From NCBI RefSeq assembly GCF_000758585.1, contig NZ_CP009281.1, forward strand, positions 930,001 to 994,000: a DNA stretch of 64,000 bases. The letters are read 5' to 3'. A model generated the notes under the pieces. That model saw only the letters and a program-made list of their open reading frames with translations. It was not told where the DNA came from and did not search any database. Every line of letters starts with the position of its first letter. The first letter of the stretch is position 1. Origin of the DNA: Paenibacillus sp. FSL R5-0345. GTDB lineage: Bacteria; Bacillota; Bacilli; Paenibacillales; Paenibacillaceae. Position numbers and translations under genes: made by a program. Positions 17,753-26,267 of this stretch are shown in pieces.

Positions 17753-18751
17753 ATGGATAAAGACAACGCTTACAAGGTAAGATGGGGAATTCTTAGTACA
17801 GGCTGGATTGCCCATCAGTTTGTTACTGATTTAGTTCATGCCAGCAATGGTGTGGCATATGCCGTGGGTTCGCGATCTCAGGAAAGTGCGGATAAATTTG
17901 CACAAGATCATGGAGTACCGCATGCTTACGCAACCTATGAGGAATTAGTAAATGACCCGAATGTAGATGCGGTTTATATCGGAACGCCACATCCTTTTCA
18001 TAAAGAAAATGCATTATTGGCACTGCGTGCAGGCAAAGCTGTCCTGTGTGAGAAGCCTTTTACCGTGAATAGCGAAGAATTGGAAGAAGTAGTGGCCTAT
18101 GCGCGAGAACATAAGCTGTTCCTGATGGAGGCGATGTGGAGTCGCTATATTCCGGCGATTGTCAAGGTTAGAGAATGGATCGCAGAGGGTAGAATCGGTG
18201 AAGTTCGCTTGGTGAAGGCGGATTTAGGATTTCGCACCGACTGGAATCCGGAGAGCAGATTGCTGAATCCGAAGCTCGGCGGAGGCGCACTGCTGGATGT
18301 TGGGATTTATCCGGTTTCTTTTGCCTCGATGGTGTTTGGGCCTCATCCTGAATCTATAGCCAGTACTGTGCATATTGGTGAGACTGGTGTGGACGAGCAT
18401 TTCTCTATGCTGCTGTCTTACGGTAATGGAAAAACCGCTTCATTGAACGGCGGTATTCGTCTTAATATGCTGGAGGAAGCACATGTATTTGGGACAGAAG
18501 GCCGTATTATTGTAGAAGGAACGTTAGTGAACCCGAAATCTGCTTCGCTCTATATAGGAGATGAGAAGATAGATAGCTTTGTGGATGATCGAGCTTCTAT
18601 CGGATATTGCTTTGAAGCAGAGGAAGTAGGACGTTGTCTCCAGGCGGGACTTACAGAGAGTCTGGTGATGTCACTCGATGAGTCTTTAGCGATTCTGAAA
18701 CTGCTGGATCAAATACGTGCGCAGTGGGGCCTTAAGTATCCTGGAGAATAA
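17753..18751 (+). CDS. Gfo/Idh/MocA-family oxidoreductase
   Basis: 332 residues. The N-terminal Rossmann domain begins VRWGILSTGWIAHQF, a variant of the usual glycine motif. DAVYIGTPHPFHKENALLAL and the EKP motif in VLCEKPFTVN are family-defining. The C-terminal alpha/beta domain carries LGGGALLDVGIYPVSFA, which holds the substrate-site residues. The family oxidises sugars, inositols or dihydrodiols with NAD(P). AGGAGGACAATATA precedes ATG 17753 and a strong terminator follows. The substrate is not evident from context. Confidence 0.93.
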   Translation: MDKDNAYKVRWGILSTGWIAHQFVTDLVHASNGVAYAVGSRSQESADKFAQDHGVPHAYATYEELVNDPNVDAVYIGTPHPFHKENALLALRAGKAVLCEKPFTVNSEELEEVVAYAREHKLFLMEAMWSRYIPAIVKVREWIAEGRIGEVRLVKADLGFRTDWNPESRLLNPKLGGGALLDVGIYPVSFASMVFGPHPESIASTVHIGETGVDEHFSMLLSYGNGKTASLNGGIRLNMLEEAHVFGTEGRIIVEGTLVNPKSASLYIGDEKIDSFVDDRASIGYCFEAEEVGRCLQAGLTESLVMSLDESLAILKLLDQIRAQWGLKYPGE

Positions 18752-18757
18752 TTTTCA

Positions 18758-18812
18758 AAAAAAAAACACCCCTCGGTTTACATGCTACTAAGGTAGCTCC
18801 GAGGGGTGTTTG
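18758..18812. terminator. Bidirectional intrinsic terminator
   Basis: Stem AACACCCCTCGG (18765-18776) with CCGAGGGGTGTT (18799-18810), flanked on the left by ten or more A. The strong U-tract is for minus-strand transcripts (the WrbA-like gene ends further right and reads toward it). Confidence 0.85.
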
Positions 18813-18836
18813 CTATATCGAACGATAGGTGTAAGC

Positions 18837-19472
18837 CTAGTTCTGACTATTGGCGTTTTTGCCTGCTAGGACCCAGCCTGCAACTTCAACGGTACGCTTC
18901 GCTTGATGAAAAACAGCGTCACGGATCCGATCCTGATCTTCAATCATTTTACCGTCTCCATCTACACTGACGCTTGTTCCGTAGGGGTTGCCTCCCGCAC
19001 CGAATGTGACTGGATCGGTATAACCTGGTGCTGCGACAATCGCTCCCCAGTGATACATCGATGTGTAGAGTGCTAAAATCGTAGCTTCCTGTCCACCGTG
19101 TGGATTCTGTGCTGAGCTCATGGCACTGACGACTTTGTTTACCGTTAGTCCTTTGCCCCAAATGCCTCCGGTTGTATCAAGGAACTGTTTCATTTGAGAA
19201 GCAATGTTACCGAACCGGGTAGGAGAACTGAAAATAATCGCATCTGCCTCCACAATATCGTCGGGTGTTGCCACGGGGATATCTTTTGTTTTCTCCGCTA
19301 GGGCTTTCATAGCCGGATTGGCGGCAATTTTGTCCTCGGGAACCAGCTCCTGTACCTTCAGAAGTTTTACCTCAGCCCCCGCCTTCTCGGCGCTTTCCGC
19401 GGCCCACTGTGCTAGCTGGTAGTTAGTTCCTGTGGCACTGTAGTAGATGACGGCTAATTTGATTTTAGACAT
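18837..19472 (-). CDS. wrbA: WrbA-type NAD(P)H:quinone oxidoreductase
   Basis: 211-residue flavodoxin-fold enzyme. The FMN phosphate loop reads YYSATGTNYQLAQWA near the N-terminus. IIFSSPTRFGNIASQMKQFLD is the WrbA signature, and SAQNPHGGQEATIL and HWGAIVAAPGYTD complete the FMN site. It reduces quinones by two electrons and protects against redox stress. The gene is monocistronic and divergent from the GyrI-like gene. The variant glycine spacing (SATGTNY in place of SMYGH) places it in the type found in Firmicutes. Confidence 0.92.
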   Translation of the reverse strand: MSKIKLAVIYYSATGTNYQLAQWAAESAEKAGAEVKLLKVQELVPEDKIAANPAMKALAEKTKDIPVATPDDIVEADAIIFSSPTRFGNIASQMKQFLDTTGGIWGKGLTVNKVVSAMSSAQNPHGGQEATILALYTSMYHWGAIVAAPGYTDPVTFGAGGNPYGTSVSVDGDGKMIEDQDRIRDAVFHQAKRTVEVAGWVLAGKNANSQN

Positions 19473-19626
19473 GGTGTTGTCATTCCCTTCGAGTGTAGTT
19501 CCATACTATTAATTACCCCATTGAAGCATTTATAACCCAAATTACTAATTGTAAGATGAACTGGACAGACAGCTGTCCACTTTCCTTGTGTATACTAAGC
19601 TCAATCACAGGAAATGAGGGAGAATT

Positions 19627-20109
19627 ATGGATACTTATTTTGTACAAAAACCGAAAATGACCGTGGCTGGAGTTAGCATACGCACGACTAATGAAGTGGA
19701 AATGGGACCTGATGGGCGCTTGTCGCAGCTGTGGGAAACGTATTTTCAGAATAATATTGCGGGGCAGATAGATACGGCTCAGCCTGAGTATATCTATGCT
19801 TTGTATACAGATTATGAGAGTGATGCGTCGGGTGCGTATACCGTTGTAATTGGGCATGAAGTCGCTATGGAGAGTCATGTAGAGGGCGGCGCCCTCGCGT
19901 GTGCGGTTGTTCCGGAGAGCAAATACATGGTGTTTACGACGAAAAAAGGACCGGTATTCGAAGTAGTCGCGCAAGCGTGGGGGGAGATTTGGGCGTATTT
20001 TGAGGCGTCTACGGAGGTAAGAACTTATACGGGCGATTTTGAAATTTACGATTCTCGGAATTTTGATCCTGCTAACACGCAGGTTGAGATTTATATTGCG
20101 ATTAAGTAG
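19627..20109 (+). CDS. GyrI-like / AraC effector-binding domain protein
   Basis: 160 residues forming a single GyrI-like small-molecule-binding domain with no DNA-binding part. Visible family blocks are the opening KPKMTVAGVSIRTTNE, LWETYFQNN, YALYTDYESDASGAYTVVIG, YMVFTTKKGP and the end TQVEIYIAIK. Such stand-alone domains bind hydrophobic cations or act as sensors or inhibitors. GAGGGAGAATT precedes the ATG. It is divergent from wrbA across about 155 bases and may share a promoter region with it. Confidence 0.88.
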   Translation: MDTYFVQKPKMTVAGVSIRTTNEVEMGPDGRLSQLWETYFQNNIAGQIDTAQPEYIYALYTDYESDASGAYTVVIGHEVAMESHVEGGALACAVVPESKYMVFTTKKGPVFEVVAQAWGEIWAYFEASTEVRTYTGDFEIYDSRNFDPANTQVEIYIAIK

Positions 20110-20155
20110 ATCCGGTGAGGGATTTTTCAGCTAAATGAAATGTTTCGTGGGATTT

Positions 20156-20183
20156 GGGGGCTGCCGAGAGGCAGCTCCCTTTT
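20156..20183 (+). terminator. Intrinsic terminator
   Basis: GGGGGCTGCC-GAGA-GGCAGCTCCC then TTTT, about 45 bases after the GyrI-like gene. The remaining 240 bases before the next start (20184-20426) show no gene or other structure that I can support. Confidence 0.8.
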
Positions 20184-20426
20184 CCGCGCCGATGAGCTGA
20201 ATACCTCGGGAGAAGGGTTACTCAACGATTGAAACGAATATATATCAACAAAAGGAATGAGCAAGGACTCTTCATTCTATGGCAGATGTGCTGTTAACCA
20301 GTGAACGTTAGAAAATTTTGTATCCTGCGCTGTGTTTGGCCGAAATGGTGCAAAAGAAGGGTAAAAGGAGTTGAACAACCCGCCAAACAGCCAACACACA
20401 AACCACAAAGAAATGGAGAACACCAA

Positions 20427-20981
20427 ATGGGAAAACAATTCGCGGCTATGCTACCTGTACATGAGGAGTTTATTCTTCGCCAGCATCTTTTTTTTGTAGG
20501 GTCAGCGCCCCTTTCTGAAGAAGGGCATGTTAACCTTTCGCCTAAGGGTCATGATTGCTTTCGGATTTTGTCTCCTAATCAGGTGGCTTATCTTGATATG
20601 ACCGGTAGTGGCAATGAGACCAGCGCACATCTGATGGAAAATGGAAGAGTGACGGTTATGTTTTGTGCGTTTCAAGGACCGCCGAACATTCTGAGACTGT
20701 ATGGAACAGGGGCGGTAATTTTGCCTGGATCATTGGAATGGGAAACGCTGTACCCTATGTTTACACCTCTGCCGGGAGCTAGACAGATCATTTTAATCGA
20801 TGTTCATAAAGTACAGACTTCCTGTGGATTTTCGGTCCCATTTATGAGTTATGATGGTGAGCGAGATACGTTACAACGTTGGTCTATCCAAAAAGGGGAA
20901 GCAGGTCTAAAAGAATATAGACAAGAGAAGAACAGTACCAGTATAGACGGACTACCAACCCCCCTTGGACAAAAAAAATGA
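20427..20981 (+). CDS. Pyridoxamine 5'-phosphate oxidase-like (FMN-binding split barrel) protein
   Basis: 184 residues from ATG 20427, preceded by ATGGAGAA. An upstream extension to 20301 is open but low in plausible coding style (basic, Lys/Pro-rich). The split-barrel signature is clear: FFVGSAPLSEEGHVNLSPKG, YLDMTGSGNETSAHLMENGRVT, MFCAFQGPPNILRLYGTG. Members with this arrangement are FMN-binding oxidoreductases of unknown substrate rather than true PdxH. The C-terminal third is family-variable. Confidence 0.88.
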   Translation: MGKQFAAMLPVHEEFILRQHLFFVGSAPLSEEGHVNLSPKGHDCFRILSPNQVAYLDMTGSGNETSAHLMENGRVTVMFCAFQGPPNILRLYGTGAVILPGSLEWETLYPMFTPLPGARQIILIDVHKVQTSCGFSVPFMSYDGERDTLQRWSIQKGEAGLKEYRQEKNSTSIDGLPTPLGQKK

Positions 20982-20997
20982 GCGGACATGGCCGCTC
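20971..20997 (-). terminator. Intrinsic terminator for the minus-strand operon
   Basis: Read on the minus strand: GAGCGG-CCATGT-CCGCTC followed by ATTTTTTTTG. It lies about 185 bases downstream of the minus-strand gene that ends at 21183, and overlaps the stop of the plus-strand gene. Confidence 0.65.
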
Positions 20998-21182
20998 CAA
21001 GGTTTATGCATCTTGTAAAATATCCTTACTAATCTTAGGTTTGCTCCTTTAATTCACTATAGCCGATTATTGCTCCAAGGGCTTGCTCTCTCAGGCAATA
21101 CATCTACGCCACAAGCTGAAGGGACTCTCATTCGTCACGACGAGAGATCCCACAATTCGACTAAGCAGTTATCTCATATGTT

Positions 21183-22961
21183 CTACTGTCTAAAACTCAT
21201 ACTACCCACGGATTCCACCACAAACACAGGCACATATTGCTCTCCCATGTCCGTTCCAACAAGCTGATAACCGTTCTGATATTGACCACTAACTAACGCG
21301 TTACCTGTAACGGAACCTAAGTCTCCTTGAAGTAAAATATAAACTCCATTTGAGTAAGCAAGCATATTACCGAAGTTATCTGCGACGATTTCACAGTGAA
21401 AAGATACCTTTTCAAAAGGATGAAGCGCTACATCGGAAGCTGAAATTACAGCATACTCCTGAACAATCTCAGCAAACTGATAGCTGCCGTCTACTTTACG
21501 GTAACGTGCCGTCTGTCCATCGACACCGTCTCCGAGATCCGCGTTAGGTACGAGTATGGAATCATCGGACTGTAGTTCGTAGCTATCGCCAGACATTGAG
21601 AACAACTGGGAAATACCATCCGATTTCATTTCATATGCTGTAAAAAGGGTACGTCCACCTTTGACCTCGGATTCAGCCAGAACTACGGGGGCACCAGAGC
21701 CTGAAGAGGCAGCGAGCTGATCATTAAAAGTAAGACTGCGAAGGCTCTCGAAATTCGGTAAAATATTTCCAGTTAAAGTAATGACACTTTCGTCGTTATT
21801 CATTGCTGCATAATAGAGTACACCATTGCTATCTGTTCCAGCCACAATGACCTTTGTACCATGTAGTCCCTTGCTGGAGATGACGTTCCCATATTTGTTT
21901 TGCTCTTCACCGCCCGGAAGAAGGCGCACAGGTTCGGCGATATTCCAAGCCAACCTTGTAGCGGCAATGATGGAAGAAGTATCCTCTAGCGGAGCAAGAT
22001 CGCCGTATAGCTGGATAGCTTCAGCATATTGACCTTTACTTATCATGCGCTTGGCATTTTTCAGTAGTTGAGCTTTACTAGTATCGACTAAGGTTAGTAC
22101 TTTAGATGAGGTGATATTCGCAGATCCCGCAAAATTACGATAGGCTACAGCATGCCCAGCAAAAGCGGTTATGTTATTGCCCTCTAGGTCTTTGTTCAGG
22201 ATGATCTTTCCACTGCTTTCTGTCTGTAGAAGTACCCATGGAGCATCGTAACTATGCTGGCTGTAAGCATTCATCATAGAGAGTGCGCTCTCCAGCATGC
22301 CTGAAAAGTTTCCTGTGCCTGCTAAGTTTTTTAATTTAGCTGTATCATGGCTTTTGAACTTGGAGGCTAGCAACTCATTCTTGGAAGCGGCGCTTCCGTA
22401 ATAAGCATCGGGAATCAGCAATAGATTCCATTTAAAAGTGTCCTCTTCACTCGTATTTCCACTCTGATTCTGAGCAAGCTCGGCAAGAAATTGCTCCTTA
22501 AACTCACGGAAGTAGGTTGTGAACTGGTCAGAAATGCCTGAAGCGGTTGATAACTGGCGATAATAGGATTCATAAGGCCCACCGGGCTTCATATATGTAG
22601 CTTTTAAGCTGAGGAGAGTATCATAACTTTTCATGAATCCGGTAAAATCCTTAGTCGCTGCTTGTGCTTTAGCGGATGATACCAAGGCATTCAAACCTTG
22701 GCGGATGGCCGTAATGGGTGACAGCTCATCAAGCCGCTTCGCAACCTTCTCTTCCATATAAAGAATGGAATGGTTTGCTGCCGCTAAGCGATACTGATTC
22801 TCTGCACTAATCAGATCGCCAGCAGCATAGAGACGGTCGGCTTCCTTGGTTATTTGTATTTTATCAGCGATGAGAAAAGCCTTCTGTCCAAGCAACACAA
22901 ACATGCTTATACACAAAATGATCATAAAGTTTCGCAGGGTTATTAATTGTTTGAACGTCAT
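21183..22961 (-). CDS. Membrane-anchored repeat protein of the tubulin/GTPase locus, function unknown
   Basis: About 592 residues from ATG 22961, preceded by AGAGGC; the open frame runs 29 residues further up with no site. One hydrophobic helix (about 12-32) follows a basic N-terminus, so the bulk should be outside the membrane. Residues of about 35-330 are helical and TPR-like (EADRLYAAGDLISAENQYRLA and KGQYAEAIQLYGDLA both look like TPR units). Residues of about 340-592 are beta-rich with repeated short strands, possibly propeller-like. I do not recognise a named family. It is the last gene of the minus-strand arm. Confidence 0.82.
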   Translation of the reverse strand: MTFKQLITLRNFMIILCISMFVLLGQKAFLIADKIQITKEADRLYAAGDLISAENQYRLAAANHSILYMEEKVAKRLDELSPITAIRQGLNALVSSAKAQAATKDFTGFMKSYDTLLSLKATYMKPGGPYESYYRQLSTASGISDQFTTYFREFKEQFLAELAQNQSGNTSEEDTFKWNLLLIPDAYYGSAASKNELLASKFKSHDTAKLKNLAGTGNFSGMLESALSMMNAYSQHSYDAPWVLLQTESSGKIILNKDLEGNNITAFAGHAVAYRNFAGSANITSSKVLTLVDTSKAQLLKNAKRMISKGQYAEAIQLYGDLAPLEDTSSIIAATRLAWNIAEPVRLLPGGEEQNKYGNVISSKGLHGTKVIVAGTDSNGVLYYAAMNNDESVITLTGNILPNFESLRSLTFNDQLAASSGSGAPVVLAESEVKGGRTLFTAYEMKSDGISQLFSMSGDSYELQSDDSILVPNADLGDGVDGQTARYRKVDGSYQFAEIVQEYAVISASDVALHPFEKVSFHCEIVADNFGNMLAYSNGVYILLQGDLGSVTGNALVSGQYQNGYQLVGTDMGEQYVPVFVVESVGSMSFRQ

Positions 22962-23093
22962 ATAGAGTAGCCTCTTTTTTCGAAATATAAGAAAGCATAG
23001 TTTCACATCATTCTTTATCCTTATATTTCTACGAGAAACGATTGTCATCCATAACAGATGCCAATGCCGTTTCTTCTTGAAATATAAGAATGT

Positions 23094-24020
23094 CTATTGA
23101 ACTTCCGGGTCCCAGCGATATTTAGCTTCTCGAATGTCAGCTACTCTATGGTCCAGTCCGTTCCATGGTTCATGGGGATTCGCAGCAATGAGTTTGGACA
23201 ACCGCATAAAGCGGTCTTTAGGTAGATCTTGCACGTATCGGCTGATCATACTGGAGTAGAGCAGGGCATAACGCTTCATTCTTACTGCGGCTCCGGCAAC
23301 TCCCGTAAGGATGGTCATACCATTATCCATATGACGGATTTCTTCTTCATAGTTCTTTACGTATCGCAGTGTACGATCTTTGATCAGATCAGGGCGGACT
23401 TTAGCGATCTCGCCGATATATTCGGCCAGCAGCGGCTCGAAATCCTTCAGAAGTAGCTGTTCCAGTTCTAAATCCATGTCCTTGCGAAGCAAAAAACCAT
23501 GCAGCAAGGCGATCCGTTGCCGTGCGATCCGGTCACCACGAAGCAGGATGGAGAGTTCACGCAGCTTCTCGTAGGCAAGGACATCATCCTCACGGAGTAC
23601 GGAGACAGCCTCCTGGCGGTTGATCTCTAGCCCCTCTTTGATGATGCTGATCCCTCGGCCAAGCAGCTCGTTAAGAGAACGAAGATTCTCGTTCTGCCGT
23701 ACTTTTCGCTGCGTATAGTACAATAGTCCAGCGAGGAGAACCCCTCCGGCACCACACAGGATCATCTGCTCTATGCTATTTCCAAAATAGACGGATGCTA
23801 ATGTGAGCAGTAAGATGAATAGGAGGCGTGTATGCATTTTTCTTCCTGCAATGGATGCGGCTTGCTGCTCTACCGTAATAAGTGAGGCTCTGCCGCATTT
23901 GGTGCATCGATCTTCACCGAGAGCGGTGTATTGCCCGCAGTGGCGACAAATGCGCAGCTTGTCATAAGCGTAACGAGGGGCCTTGAAAGGCCGAAAGGTA
24001 ACAGGTCTTTTCTTATTCAC
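23094..24020 (-). CDS. Zinc-ribbon membrane protein of the tubulin/GTPase locus
   Basis: 308 residues. A cytosolic zinc ribbon is visible at about 25-42 (CRHCG...CTKCG). It is followed by two hydrophobic helices (about 64-80 and 83-101), then a long helical cytoplasmic domain rich in charged residues to the end. The two-helix hairpin puts both ends in the cytoplasm. It overlaps the small upstream gene by eight bases, so they are co-transcribed. A zinc ribbon also occurs in the GTPase of the opposite arm. An adaptor role between membrane and cytosolic partners is inference. Confidence 0.8.
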   Translation of the reverse strand: MNKKRPVTFRPFKAPRYAYDKLRICRHCGQYTALGEDRCTKCGRASLITVEQQAASIAGRKMHTRLLFILLLTLASVYFGNSIEQMILCGAGGVLLAGLLYYTQRKVRQNENLRSLNELLGRGISIIKEGLEINRQEAVSVLREDDVLAYEKLRELSILLRGDRIARQRIALLHGFLLRKDMDLELEQLLLKDFEPLLAEYIGEIAKVRPDLIKDRTLRYVKNYEEEIRHMDNGMTILTGVAGAAVRMKRYALLYSSMISRYVQDLPKDRFMRLSKLIAANPHEPWNGLDHRVADIREAKYRWDPEVQ

Positions 24021-24165
24021 GGCCTTTATCGCCTCCGTTCAAAGCGGCCAGTAGGCGGTCGTTAATATCATCACGTGTTAGTGGTTTACGCTGGCGTGAA
24101 GCATAGATGGAAATCTGAATTACGGCAATTAGGAACGTAATCCCAAGAATGACGTATGAAATCAT
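24013..24165 (-). CDS. Small single-helix membrane protein
   Basis: 50 residues from ATG 24165 (MISYVILGITFLIAV...), with AAAGGA seven bases upstream. Earlier in-frame ATGs at 24183 and 24210 lack such a site, and the last falls inside a perfect palindrome. One transmembrane helix spans about 3-20, then a basic cytoplasmic tail (RQRKPLTRDDIND). It overlaps the zinc-ribbon gene by eight bases and is the first gene of the minus arm. A small membrane subunit or scaffold is likely; function unknown. Confidence 0.7.
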   Translation of the reverse strand: MISYVILGITFLIAVIQISIYASRQRKPLTRDDINDRLLAALNGGDKGRE

Positions 24166-24206
24166 GGAACAGTCCTTTCTCATGGACGCCTCGCAGTCTG
24201 GATGGC

Positions 24207-24228
24207 GCATAGAATGATCATTCTATGC
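24207..24228. promoter_or_regulatory. Perfect 22-bp palindrome between divergent arms
   Basis: GCATAGAATGA followed by its exact reverse complement, centred on TGATCA, in the divergent region between the small membrane gene and the vWA operon. Position and symmetry suit a dimeric repressor operator. Caution: its arms resemble the TAGAAT/ATTCTA ends of repeat family A, so it could be a repeat remnant. Confidence 0.5.
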
Positions 24229-24260
24229 AGCATTGCTACTTTGGTCCGGCGGTCCTAAAG

Positions 24261-24289
24261 TTGAAGTTTACAAGGTTTAATTATATCAT
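24261..24289 (+). promoter_or_regulatory. Candidate sigma-A promoter for the vWA-tubulin operon
   Basis: TTGAAG (24261-24266), 17-base spacer, TATCAT (24284-24289). It is 80 bases before the vWA gene and 33 bases right of the palindrome. Agreement is four of six at each hexamer, so support is moderate. Confidence 0.4.
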
Positions 24290-24370
24290 AATGGCATACT
24301 ATTTACAGATTTTAGCGACAGTGCTGAACCTGTCATATGTGCCTAATATAACACAAGAGGAGCCCTATTT

Positions 24371-26188
24371 ATGCTTCGTAAATATCAAAGTAACAGAATA
24401 ACTAAGACGCTTTTACAACGTATCTTCCCGGCATTACTGCTGGCTCTATGTCTTGCTGCCTCACCTTTTGCAGCTGTTCAGGCCTATGCGGCAACGTCCG
24501 CGCAATCTCACATTGATGCTGTGCTTCTTATCGATGTCAGCAACTCCATGAAGACTAGTGACAAGAACAAGGTCGCGAATGAAGCGATGAAAATGTTCAT
24601 AGATATGCTATCTACCCAAGGTGATAAAGTAGGTATTGTTGCCTATACCGACAAAGTGCAGCGGGAGAAAGCTCTGCTGCAAATTAGTTCAGAGACAGAT
24701 AAGCAGGATTTGAAGGATTTTATTGACGGACTGGACCGCGGAGCGTATACCGACATTGCTGTCGGTGTAGAAGAGGCTGTGAAGGTGCTCCAGAATGGCA
24801 GCGATCCGAATCATGAGCCAATCATCGTAATGCTAGCGGATGGCAATAACGATTTCAACAAATCAACAGGCCGGACGCAGAGCGAATCGGATAAAGAACT
24901 GAATGCCGCTGTGGAGGTCGCCAAGAAGAATGGCTATCCCATTTATACGATTGGGCTTAATGCAGACGGCAAACTGAATAAACAGAAACTCGCCGATCTG
25001 TCCAATGAGACAGGTGGTAAAGCATTTTCGACAGACTCCGCGGATGATCTTCCGCAAATACTCAGTGAGATTTTTGCTAGTCATCTGAAGCTGAAGGTAG
25101 TTCCTGTGCAGTCGATCACTGCAAATGGGGATTATCAGGATGTGACCGTCAACGTGCCTAACGGCAGTGTTTTGGAAGCTAATATCTCAATTATGTCGTC
25201 TCAGCCTGTGACCGCTAAGTTAACGGATCCATCAGGAAATGCTGTCGCCATCCCGTCCAAGGACGTTGTGCTGTCCAAGTCTTCCACTTATAGCTTGATC
25301 AAGCTATTGTCACCGCAGGAAGGAGATTGGAAGCTTCAGGTCAAAGGTGTGCCAAAGGATAAAATTGATATTAATCTAGTTTTTAACTATGATTTGGAGC
25401 TTAAGATCGATGCGTTGCCATCAGCTACCTATAAAAAAGGTGATAAAATTGATATTACCTCCCACCTGTTCAGCAATGGTACTCAGGTAACACTCAGTAA
25501 TTTGTATCAAGATATGAAGGCGGTACTGCTTGCTACAGATATCGATACAGGTGATGTGCAGGAAATCGAACTGGATAACTCCGGGAATGTTTTTAAGGGC
25601 ACCTTCGAGGTAAAAGAAAGCCATGACTATGAGCTGAAGGTTCGTGCAGAGGAAAGCAGTTTCTATCGTGAAAGTGCTCCTGTAAAGATCAGCGCGAAGA
25701 CAGGTGGCACTGCTACTACAAGTCCTTCGACAGGGAATGGCACAGAAGAACCTTTGAAAGAAGCTTCGTCCAAAACCTTGTATTACATTATAGGCGGAAT
25801 TCTTCTGGTATTGGCTGCCGCTGCTGCATGGTATGTGCTGAATAAAAAATCGGCACGCGGTTTTGTTGGACAGCTGGTAGTCGAGGTTAAAGACGGCAAT
25901 ACGGGTGAGAAGACCTACCCACAATATAAGAAGCTTGCTGGATTCAGAGGCAAATTTACCCTTCATCAGCTGCTGCAATTAGCGCCTGAGCTGAAGGAAA
26001 GCGAAAGTATTATTTTCACACCAGCTAAGAACGACCGATTGCTGCTACGCAGCGGAGAAGGTGTTACTGTAGAGAGATCCGGACGTGCTGCGGATGCCTC
26101 ACGTGGTTTGGAGCTGAAGAGTGGTGACCGCGTTTCGGTATCCCTACACACGGTAGATAAGACGATTTATCTCGAATATTTAGTATAG
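24371..26188 (+). CDS. vWA-domain protein, signal peptide plus C-terminal anchor
   Basis: 605 residues. A signal peptide ends near residue 40 (QAYAA). The vWA domain spans about 45-240. Its metal site (MIDAS) reads DVSNS (55-59), T127 in AYTDIAVG, and D157 in MLADGNND, so it appears able to bind metal and adhere to a partner. A beta-rich region of about 245-450 follows, then a Thr/Ser/Gly linker, a transmembrane helix (about 470-491) and a beta-rich cytosolic tail of about 110 residues. The vWA part is thus outside the cell and linked to an inside domain. It is first in the plus-strand arm, 79 bases before the tubulin-like gene, with AGAGGAG upstream. Confidence 0.9.
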   Translation: MLRKYQSNRITKTLLQRIFPALLLALCLAASPFAAVQAYAATSAQSHIDAVLLIDVSNSMKTSDKNKVANEAMKMFIDMLSTQGDKVGIVAYTDKVQREKALLQISSETDKQDLKDFIDGLDRGAYTDIAVGVEEAVKVLQNGSDPNHEPIIVMLADGNNDFNKSTGRTQSESDKELNAAVEVAKKNGYPIYTIGLNADGKLNKQKLADLSNETGGKAFSTDSADDLPQILSEIFASHLKLKVVPVQSITANGDYQDVTVNVPNGSVLEANISIMSSQPVTAKLTDPSGNAVAIPSKDVVLSKSSTYSLIKLLSPQEGDWKLQVKGVPKDKIDINLVFNYDLELKIDALPSATYKKGDKIDITSHLFSNGTQVTLSNLYQDMKAVLLATDIDTGDVQEIELDNSGNVFKGTFEVKESHDYELKVRAEESSFYRESAPVKISAKTGGTATTSPSTGNGTEEPLKEASSKTLYYIIGGILLVLAAAAAWYVLNKKSARGFVGQLVVEVKDGNTGEKTYPQYKKLAGFRGKFTLHQLLQLAPELKESESIIFTPAKNDRLLLRSGEGVTVERSGRAADASRGLELKSGDRVSVSLHTVDKTIYLEYLV

Positions 26189-26190
26189 CA

Positions 26191-26250
26191 GGCATCAAAT
26201 GCCAAAGAAGTGGTTTTGCAAGAGATCTGAAGTACAGCTTCCGCAAAACT
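26191..26250 (+). promoter_or_regulatory. Tandem small hairpins between vWA and tubulin-like genes
   Basis: GGCAT-CAA-ATGCC (26191-26203) is followed by GTTTTGC (26213-26219) paired with GCAAAAC (26243-26249) and a short TTTT. They could act as a partial terminator or a processing site. AGGAGG for the next gene follows directly. Confidence 0.35.
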
Positions 26251-26267
26251 TTTAGGAGGATAAGCAT

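Noticed and set aside
20301..20426. Upstream extension of the PNPOx-like gene
   Set aside because: The extension is basic and Pro/Lys/Cys-rich with no family match; the split-barrel domain starts after ATG 20427.
25421..25978. 185-codon antisense frame opposite the vWA gene
   Set aside because: It lies opposite a gene with intact domain motifs and shows no coherent domain or ribosome site.
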